12,323 nt of DNA from JACCYQ01 sp036675565 (GTDB lineage Bacteria > Bacteroidota > Bacteroidia > Chitinophagales > Chitinophagaceae): positions 1 through 12,323 of the forward strand of contig JAKFER010000246.1 of the NCBI GenBank assembly GCA_036675565.1, in the 5' to 3' direction. Positions 8,001 through 12,323 of the stretch are shown one piece after another (the first letter of the stretch is position 1; every line of letters begins with the position of its first letter). Both the position numbers and the translations under genes were made by a program. Below the pieces are notes generated by a model. It was not told the origin of the DNA, searched no databases, and was given only the letters and a program-made list of their open reading frames with translations.

Positions 8001-11000
8001 TTGTACGTATTATGTATATGATGACTTAAACCAGTTGCGCTATGTAGTGCCACCCAAAGCCGTGGAATGGTTGGCAGTCAGTAGCTGGAGTCTTGCTAAT
8101 ACTACGGTTCAAAATGAGCTTTGCTTCCGCTACGAATATGATGCGAGAAAAAGAATGATCATCAAAAAAGTACCGGGTGCTGGAGAAGTATGGATGGTAT
8201 ATGATGCAAGGGACAGGTTAGTAATGACACAAGACGCCAAACTGAGAGGCCAGGCCACCAAGCAATGGATGGTAACAGAATATGATGGATTAAACCGGCC
8301 TGTACGGACAAAGCTTTGGAATGATGCTAATACGAGAGTTTATCATGAGCCTTTAGCTTACAGCAGCACCAGTTATCCGGTAGCAGCCAGCGGCTATGAA
8401 TTACTCACTGAGACTTATTATGATGACTACAGCTATGCCGGTGCTAAAAATTATGATAACGGTTATAACAGTCAATTGCAGGCAGGCGTCAACCGTTATG
8501 CAGAAACAAACCCTGCAACAAAATCGCAATTGACCCGTGGTATGGTTACCGGCTCTAAAATAAAAGTGCTGGGCACTGCTTCCCAGTATCTCATCACTTC
8601 TATGTTTTACGATGATAAGGGACGAGTGATCCAGGCGCAGGCCGACAATGCCAGCGGCGGTGTTGATATTACCACTACCCAATATGATTTTAGTGGCAAG
8701 CTATTAAGCAATGTGCTGCGCCACCAGAAAAATGGAACAGGTGCATTAACTGTTACCCTGCTTACCAGGATGGAATATGATCATGGCGGAAGGGTAATGA
8801 ATATAAAGAAAAAGGTAAATAGCGGAACGGAAAAGTTAATTGCTCAAAACAGTTATGATGAACTGGGACAATTAAAGACAAAACAACTGGGTCAAAAACC
8901 TGATGCTTCCCCTGTGGAGACATTGGATTATAAATACAATGTCAGGGGCTGGCTTACAGGCGTCAACCGTGGTTATGCCAACCCGGTATATACCAGCGAA
9001 GCTTCAGCACAGGCAAACAGGTGGTTCGGCATGGAGCTGAATTATGATTTTGGGTTTGGAAAAAATCAACTCAATGGGAATATCGCCGGTATAAAATGGA
9101 AAAGCACGGGCGATGATGAACAACGGGCTTATGGTTTTGATTATGACAATGTGAACCGTCTGCTGAAAGCCGACTTTACGCAAAACAATAGCGGCTGGAA
9201 TATCAGTGCCGGGGTGAACTTTAGCATAAAAATGGGTGATGGCATTAGCGCTACCAATGCCTATGATGCCAATGGTAACATCAAGCGGATGCAGCAATGG
9301 GGATTGAAACTTACCGGCAGTGCCCAGGTGGATGATATGTTTTACAACTATTATACCAATACCAATAAATTACAGGCAGTAACGGAACAGGGCACAGGCA
9401 CTACCAATCATAAACTGGGTGACTTTACCGATAAAAATATCACGGCTACCGATTATGGCTATGATGTGAACGGCAATATGGTAACCGACCTCAATAAAAA
9501 ACTGAATGGCACGGCAGCACTAACAGTTACAAGCGGCGGTGCTATTACATACAACTACCTGAACCTGCCACAAACGATAAATGCAAAAAAAGATGATAAT
9601 ACCGTCAAAGGAACCATTACCTATACCTATGATGCAGGAGGTAATAAGCTGAAGAAAGTAACAGTTGATAATACCGTAACACCTGCTAAAACCACGACTA
9701 CAGATTATGTCAACGGTTTTATATATGAAAACGACAAACTGCAATTTACTTCCCAGGAAGAAGGCAGGATAAGAGCCGTTTATGATGCAGCAGGCAATAC
9801 GATTACCGGTTTTGTTTTTGATTACTTTATCAAAGATCATTTAGGGAATGTGCGGATGGTATTGACGGAAGAACAAAAACAGGACAAATATCCTGTTGCA
9901 AGTTTAGAAACTGCAAAACTGGCCACAGAGAAAAACTATTATAATATAACAGATGGCCAAATTGTAAATGCGACTGATGTAACCGGTTTGCCCACTTATA
10001 CAAATGATAATGGTATTGGAAACAATCCTTCTGACCCGGCTTTTGAAACAGCCAATAGCGCAAAGCTGTATAAGTTAAATAGTAATACCGCAAAAACGGG
10101 ACTTGGTATTGCACTTAAAGTGATGGCCGGAGATAAGCTCGATATACTTGGCAAAAGCTATTGGTTTGAAAACAATACCGGTGGCAGCGGTGCAAATGTC
10201 GCTCCTGCTGTGCTGGAATTATTAACCGGGCTAATGGGCTCTCCGACAGGAGCAACAGCTGGAGGCCATACTACGGCAACTGAATTAAATGGTATTACGG
10301 GTGTTAATAATCCGGTAAACAGTTTTATTGGCCGCCTGGACAGAGACAATCCCAGCTATCCGCAACGGCCCAAGGCCTTTATAAATTATATGTTTCTGGA
10401 TGAACAGTTCAAATTTGTGAGCGGAGGTGTTAGTGCTGTAAATAATATAGCAGGAATAAAAGATCATTTTAGCGAGTTACAAAATTTAACAGCGCTGAAG
10501 AACGGCTATGTGTATATTTATGCCAGCAATGAGAGCCCGGTCAACGTGTTCTTTGACAATCTTCAGGTGGTGCATACAAGGGGGCCTTTACTGGAGGAAA
10601 CACATTATTATCCGTTCGGGTTGGTCATGCAAGGGATAAGCAGTAAAGCATTAGCCTTCGGCAATCCAGAGAATAAGTTTAAATACAATGGAAAAGAAGA
10701 ACAACGTAAAGAGTTCTCTGATGGTTCCGGCCTTGAATGGTCAGACTACGGAGCGAGAATGTACGATGGACAGATTGGAAGGTTTAACGGAATTGATGCC
10801 TTAGCTGATAAGTACAATGAAATATCTACATATTGTTATGTTGCGAATAATCCTACAAATGCAATTGACATTGATGGTAAAAGAATAATCTATGTTAATG
10901 GTTATTGGAATAGATTATTAAATACAGTAGGAGCAGCTCCCAATAGCGGAGGGCAAGGGTACTGGCAATACTTCTCCGGTACTTTTTTGGGTAATTCTAG

Positions 11001-11628
11001 AAATTTTATGGGTGTTCAAAATTACGAAAGCGATGTTTTCGTAGATGGTTCTAGTTTGTATGCGGGTGATATGTCTGGCGGCGACAGATATGAAGCAGGC
11101 AGGCGATATGCAGAAGAGAATTATAAAGACTTGGTAAAGGGACTTAAAAAAGGAGAGACTTTTAAGTTTGTCAGCCATAGTGAAGGTGGGGCATATGCGG
11201 CTGGGATGGCTTCATATCTAATGGCTATGGGGCAAACAGTTGAAAGCATGTTGTATTTGTCTCCCGATGAAGCAGATGAATTTTATTCACCAATTGGAAC
11301 ATTTAGTATGCAAGCTCATTATGATAAAGATTGGGTTTCTCCTTCTATGAGGCTTGGAGGTGTAGATGTCTATGCTAATTTTAATTATCAGGATGGCAAA
11401 GAAGTAGGTAAAATGGCAGCACATGGTTCGTCACCGACTTCCAAAACTTTAACTAAGCTTGGTGATGCATTGAATATGTTGCATCAAGCGGCAGGGGATT
11501 CCTTTATGACAAAACTGTTTGATGTAAAAGGCAAATGGACAGTTACAGAAACGGCAAATGGGTATACATTTACCAGGGCTGATACCATTTTACCTGATGA
11601 AAAAAAGACGAAAAAAAATGTACAATAA
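5092..11628 (+). CDS. RHS polymorphic toxin with Ig-like stalk and lipase-like tip
   Basis: A 2178-aa protein. The ATG at 5092 lies just before a signal peptide (residues ~1-42, ending LSVQGQ); ATG 5101 is equally possible. Upstream in-frame ATG 5035 lies inside gene 2 and only gives an out-of-frame copy of its YD repeat. Order: PKD-like domain (~77-155); six Ig-like repeats (158-720), each with YQW and two cysteines; DUF6443-like region (~754-880; YIRVRTFVKPG, EYFDGLGRSIQT, YDEFGRV); RHS/YD repeats (YDARDRLV, EYDGLNRPVRTK, YDVNGNMV); RHS core DHLGNVRMVL (from 1582); an insert of ~240 aa; then YYPFGLVMQG (from 1839), YNGKEE and YGARMYDGQIGRFNGID; junction DIDGK (1926-1930); tip 1931-2178. By family knowledge, RHS cores form a hollow beta-shell that encloses and releases a variable C-terminal toxin. 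No T9SS sorting domain is seen at the C-terminus. It overlaps the immunity candidate by one base. Confidence 0.92.
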   Translation: MNYMNQTLHQRLVLSACIKPALIRIIAVLLLANGFVLSVQGQSDTTEKRVAVDKSKKKTGRSQQSAEAMFLPPPDGCTLNGNTSVTGGGTYTYFLICSEGQMADYWGVTGGTIIDSWGDEITVQWCSTGCGSGSVRAYSEATGLLASKTVTISSPPALQAGSISNPTQTISYNTVPAQINASSASGGSCGGAYSYQWRSSLDSDIFTDIPGATGQNYQPGALTTTTYYQRRVTCNGSSLYTNMATITVTIPPLNGGSITSGNQAITYNTIPSTITASVATNGNCGTSYVYQWQVSTDNTNFTDIGGATGQNLSFSAGETQTKYYRRRTTCSSETAYTGSVTITVAAPLNGGSITSSNQSITYNTIPATINASAASGGNCGGSYSYQWQSSTDNVNFTDIGGATAQNLSFSSAETQTKYYRRRTICASETQYTGSVTVTVAAQLNGGSITSANQTITYNAIPATITASVATNGNCGTSYVYQWQSSTNNITFTDISGATAQNLSFTVAQTQTKYYRRKTSCSSEIQYTGSITVTVAAQLNGGSITSTNQSIAYNTVPAVINATIATNGNCGSSYIYQWQSSLNNVTFTNISGATVQNLTLTAQTQTKYYRRRTTCSSEIQYTGSVQVIVAFNVGCLNGSQSIQPGGAVTALTISNLGGGTCGAYSYQWELSTDEITWTIISGATANSYTPSSPAKTTYYRVKISCAAESGYTNPVSIKVKAAVTTIIPDGSAASASQTAVAMPSYAAGTDANNMNYIRVRTFVKPGITSITTADAQTDKYDVSQATEYFDGLGRSIQTVIKNSTPGGKDMISTTWYDEFGRVAQKYMPYTDNLATGNFRLDPTTQQPAFYNSYFNNTEGFYYSKTLYEASPLNRALKETAPGKSWTGNDKGVRGEQRTNRSCEDVKIWNIASAIGSVPQVAGMYKAGELYVNVTTDEHENKAIEYKDKEGQTILKKVQVSDILQDGHTGWLCTYYVYDDLNQLRYVVPPKAVEWLAVSSWSLANTTVQNELCFRYEYDARKRMIIKKVPGAGEVWMVYDARDRLVMTQDAKLRGQATKQWMVTEYDGLNRPVRTKLWNDANTRVYHEPLAYSSTSYPVAASGYELLTETYYDDYSYAGAKNYDNGYNSQLQAGVNRYAETNPATKSQLTRGMVTGSKIKVLGTASQYLITSMFYDDKGRVIQAQADNASGGVDITTTQYDFSGKLLSNVLRHQKNGTGALTVTLLTRMEYDHGGRVMNIKKKVNSGTEKLIAQNSYDELGQLKTKQLGQKPDASPVETLDYKYNVRGWLTGVNRGYANPVYTSEASAQANRWFGMELNYDFGFGKNQLNGNIAGIKWKSTGDDEQRAYGFDYDNVNRLLKADFTQNNSGWNISAGVNFSIKMGDGISATNAYDANGNIKRMQQWGLKLTGSAQVDDMFYNYYTNTNKLQAVTEQGTGTTNHKLGDFTDKNITATDYGYDVNGNMVTDLNKKLNGTAALTVTSGGAITYNYLNLPQTINAKKDDNTVKGTITYTYDAGGNKLKKVTVDNTVTPAKTTTTDYVNGFIYENDKLQFTSQEEGRIRAVYDAAGNTITGFVFDYFIKDHLGNVRMVLTEEQKQDKYPVASLETAKLATEKNYYNITDGQIVNATDVTGLPTYTNDNGIGNNPSDPAFETANSAKLYKLNSNTAKTGLGIALKVMAGDKLDILGKSYWFENNTGGSGANVAPAVLELLTGLMGSPTGATAGGHTTATELNGITGVNNPVNSFIGRLDRDNPSYPQRPKAFINYMFLDEQFKFVSGGVSAVNNIAGIKDHFSELQNLTALKNGYVYIYASNESPVNVFFDNLQVVHTRGPLLEETHYYPFGLVMQGISSKALAFGNPENKFKYNGKEEQRKEFSDGSGLEWSDYGARMYDGQIGRFNGIDALADKYNEISTYCYVANNPTNAIDIDGKRIIYVNGYWNRLLNTVGAAPNSGGQGYWQYFSGTFLGNSRNFMGVQNYESDVFVDGSSLYAGDMSGGDRYEAGRRYAEENYKDLVKGLKKGETFKFVSHSEGGAYAAGMASYLMAMGQTVESMLYLSPDEADEFYSPIGTFSMQAHYDKDWVSPSMRLGGVDVYANFNYQDGKEVGKMAAHGSSPTSKTLTKLGDALNMLHQAAGDSFMTKLFDVKGKWTVTETANGYTFTRADTILPDEKKTKKNVQ
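5349..5357 (+). repeat. G9 homopolymer in the toxin gene
   Basis: Nine consecutive G residues span codons ACG-GGG-GGG-GGC (Thr-Gly-Gly-Gly, residues ~86-89) in the PKD-like domain, with a C6 run at 5308-5313 nearby. Synonymous codons could have avoided the run. A gain or loss of one base would end the protein soon after the signal peptide, so the tract could act as an on/off switch. Confidence 0.95.
5563..7251 (+). repeat. Array of six tandem Ig-like repeats
   Basis: Units start at 5563, 5848, 6133, 6418, 6703 and 6985. The first four are exactly 285 bases (95 aa), the fifth 282 and the sixth 267. The consensus runs LNGGSITSxNQxITYN, then a Cys-Gly pair, SYxYQWQSSxxNxxFTDI, GATxQNLSF, TQTKYYRRRTxCSSE, YTGSVTVTVAA. 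Two cysteines per unit, about 47 residues apart, suggest one disulfide per domain, which fits export from the cytoplasm. Unit 6 is the most diverged. Units 1 and 3 share an ASxASGGxCGGxYSYQW form, while 2 and 4 share ASVATNGNCGTSYVYQW, an alternating pattern. Likely role: a stalk or adhesive segment ahead of the RHS shell. Confidence 0.92.
10882..11625 (+). other. Variable C-terminal toxin tip, alpha/beta-hydrolase (lipase-like)
   Basis: Domain of 248 aa after the RHS-core junction (residues 1931-2178 of the toxin). FKFVSHSEGGAYAAGMASYL has the strand-elbow-helix form of an alpha/beta-hydrolase nucleophile, a small-x-Ser-x-Gly motif with Ser2030. MLYLSPDEAD follows as the next strand. HYDKDWVSP offers Asp2080 (or Asp2078), in the place where lipases have an Asp-x-Val acid motif. 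AAHGSSP offers His2111. Order and spacing fit a Ser-Asp-His triad. The inferred substrate is a membrane lipid, in keeping with a membrane-embedded immunity candidate next door. It could instead be an esterase or a protein-directed hydrolase; catalysis is not proven by sequence alone. Confidence 0.6.
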
Positions 11629-11951
11629 TGAAAGCGAAATTAATTTATAGAAGTTTATTGGTGTTGATTAATCTATTTGCTTGTTTCTTTTTAGGATTGA
11701 TTTTCATAGGTAGTTTTAGTATGAGTCCAGAAGCAGCAAATCCGTTAAGTGAACAGCAAGTTTTAGTAAGACAGATTATATATGGTGTAGGAATTAGTTT
11801 GCTTTTTTCATTAATTTCCCTTTTGATTGGCGCAATTTTTAAAAGGAAGCTATCTTTTGATTTGAGATATCTAAAACGATTTTTTTTCATTCAATTTTTT
11901 CTATTGATACTGGTATATGCAATTATTTATTTTTTTATCCAGTTAAAATAA
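11628..11951 (+). CDS. Three-helix membrane protein, candidate immunity protein
   Basis: A 107-aa protein of no family I recognise. Three hydrophobic segments are clear: residues ~9-30 (from LLVLINLFACFF), ~50-71 (from IIYGVGISLLFS) and ~85-104 (from FFFIQFFLLILV). Basic clusters at the N-terminus (MKAKLIYR) and between helices 2 and 3 (KRKLSFDLRYLKR) put the N-terminus and the second loop in the cytoplasm by the positive-inside rule. The first loop (SMSPEAANPLSEQQ) would face the periplasm. Its ATG shares a base with the toxin stop (TAATG), so translation is probably coupled. A small gene directly after a polymorphic toxin is the standard position for immunity. The DNA is extremely AT-rich (11 of 60 G+C in 11881-11940), which suggests acquisition with the tip. 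It could also be an unrelated membrane protein. Confidence 0.8.
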   Translation: MKAKLIYRSLLVLINLFACFFLGLIFIGSFSMSPEAANPLSEQQVLVRQIIYGVGISLLFSLISLLIGAIFKRKLSFDLRYLKRFFFIQFFLLILVYAIIYFFIQLK

Positions 11952-11986
11952 ACAAAGAAGCCCGGCACCGCCGGGCTTCTTTGTTT
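11950..11986. terminator. Bidirectional terminator between convergent genes
   Basis: A near-ideal hairpin. AACAAAGAAGCCCGGC (11951-11966) pairs with GCCGGGCTTCTTTGTT (11970-11985) around loop ACC, and A11950/T11986 extends it to 17 bp. The outer stem is A-rich on one side and T-rich on the other, so both strands end in a T-rich tract. It overlaps the last bases of the plus-strand stop codon (11949-11951) and touches the minus-strand stop codon (11986-11988). Confidence 0.93.
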
Positions 11987-12210
11987 TAAATCGCTTTAAG
12001 CTTCACACTTTTGATAAGTGCATCGAGTGTATAGAGGATATGCTTTTTATCTTCATCCGGGAAGGAAGCAATATCATTGAGCCTTTTAAGCATGGCGGTA
12101 TCTTTAAGTACATCCTGTTTTTTGCTCTCACCTAAAAGATAACCCACAGTTGTATCCAGTGCAGCAGCAATATTTTTAACCACATCAATGGAAGGTTTTA
12201 CTGCTGCCAT
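11986..12210 (-). CDS. XRE-type regulator remnant, N-terminally truncated
   Basis: From ATG at 12210 this is a 74-aa product. MAAVKPSIDVVKNIAAALD followed by TTVGYLLGE is the last part of a Cro/C1 (XRE) helix-turn-helix domain. The C-terminal tail includes VLKDTAMLKRLNDIA and HILYTLDALIKSVKLKAI, which from memory is usual for Bacteroidota XRE regulators of ~110-120 aa. About 40 N-terminal residues, carrying helices 1-3 with the DNA-reading helix, are absent, and none of the three minus-strand frames to the right restores them. A GTG at 12255 would add 15 residues (MRHEPGLPFLLRTQT) that do not resemble a helix-turn-helix and arise from the palindrome. It is therefore probably a decayed gene or a fragment left by recombination; no promoter is visible. 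It could still make a dimerisation-only protein. Confidence 0.6.
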   Translation of the reverse strand: MAAVKPSIDVVKNIAAALDTTVGYLLGESKKQDVLKDTAMLKRLNDIASFPDEDKKHILYTLDALIKSVKLKAI

Positions 12211-12226
12211 GGTTTGTGTCCGTAAT

Positions 12227-12262
12227 AAAAAAGGAAGCCCCGGTTCGTGTCTCACGAACCGG
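12227..12262 (-). terminator. Palindrome with T-tract, possible terminator or operator
   Basis: CCGGTTCGTG (12240-12249) and CACGAACCGG (12253-12262) form a perfect 10-bp inverted repeat with loop TCT. On the minus strand it is followed, after seven bases, by six T residues (12232-12227), as in an intrinsic terminator for a minus-strand gene to the right. On the plus strand no T-tract follows, and the palindrome lies about 40 bases ahead of the ATG at 12291, where an operator would fit. Both readings remain open. Confidence 0.5.
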
Positions 12263-12278
12263 AATCATGTACAATAGT

Positions 12279-12286
12279 TAGCTTTG
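12279..12286 (+). promoter_or_regulatory. Bacteroidota -7 promoter box
   Basis: TAGCTTTG is an exact match to TAnnTTTG. It ends four bases before the ATG at 12291, so transcription would start at or near that codon and the message would have almost no leader. No TTG is seen at the usual -33 distance, where the palindrome lies instead. Confidence 0.4.
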
Positions 12287-12290
12287 AACA

Positions 12291-12323
12291 ATGGAGGAAG
12301 ATATATTCAAGTATAAGCGAAAA
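12291..12323 (+). CDS. Start of an unidentified gene, cut by the window edge
   Basis: ATG followed by ten open codons to the last base, MEEDIFKYKRK. The acidic-then-basic start is reasonable for a soluble protein, and an exact -7 box lies just upstream. Eleven codons are too few to identify it or to exclude chance. Confidence 0.35.
   Translation, partial: MEEDIFKYKRK

Noticed and set aside
1605..11628. Type IX secretion sorting domain on genes 2 or 3
   Set aside because: Gene 2 ends in a YD repeat (KYKTN) and gene 3 in a lysine-rich tail (KKTKKNVQ); neither has the beta-sandwich ending of T9SS cargo.
1..12323. Insertion sequence, integrase, tRNA or rRNA
   Set aside because: No transposase or integrase motifs and no tRNA- or rRNA-like sequence were recognised on either strand.

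Overview
The window looks like chromosomal DNA from a Bacteroidota member, most likely a Chitinophagaceae-type organism. The signs are AT-rich DNA, gene starts without Shine-Dalgarno sequences, one exact TAnnTTTG -7 promoter box, PKD/Ig-like exoprotein repeats, and an RHS protein of the DUF6443 type typical of this phylum. The taxonomic call is inference; no rRNA or housekeeping marker is present.

Positions 115-11951 hold four tightly packed plus-strand genes that read as one polymorphic-toxin operon. (1) A 488-aa exported protein has a long alpha-helical coiled coil and a C-terminal beta-barrel-like domain (115-1581). (2) A 1158-aa exported protein has an SpvB/TcB-like N-terminus and a C-terminal YD repeat (1605-5081). 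(3) A 2178-aa exported RHS toxin (5092-11628) carries, in order, a signal peptide, a PKD-like domain, six ~95-aa Ig-like repeats, a DUF6443-like region, RHS/YD repeats, an RHS core with a ~240-aa insert, and a 248-aa tip with a lipase-like Ser-Asp-His arrangement. (4) A 107-aa three-helix membrane protein overlaps the toxin stop codon by one base (TAATG) and is the obvious immunity candidate (11628-11951).

The operon ends in a strong hairpin at 11950-11986 that overlaps the stop codons of both convergent genes. On the minus strand follows the 3' part of an XRE-type regulator lacking most of its helix-turn-helix (11986-12210). Then comes a 10-bp-arm palindrome (12240-12262), a -7 box (12279-12286) and the probable first 11 codons of a plus-strand gene cut by the window edge.

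Proposed working model (inference): gene 1 forms an outer-membrane/periplasmic partner. Genes 2 and 3 together build an RHS/Tc-type shell, split like TcB and TcC. The Ig array presents or tethers the toxin, the lipase-like tip is the payload, and gene 4 protects the producer. Other signals of interest are a G9 tract early in the toxin gene, GC-rich repeat-like elements and a perfect 14-bp inverted repeat inside gene 1, and an A-tract at the toxin/immunity junction.
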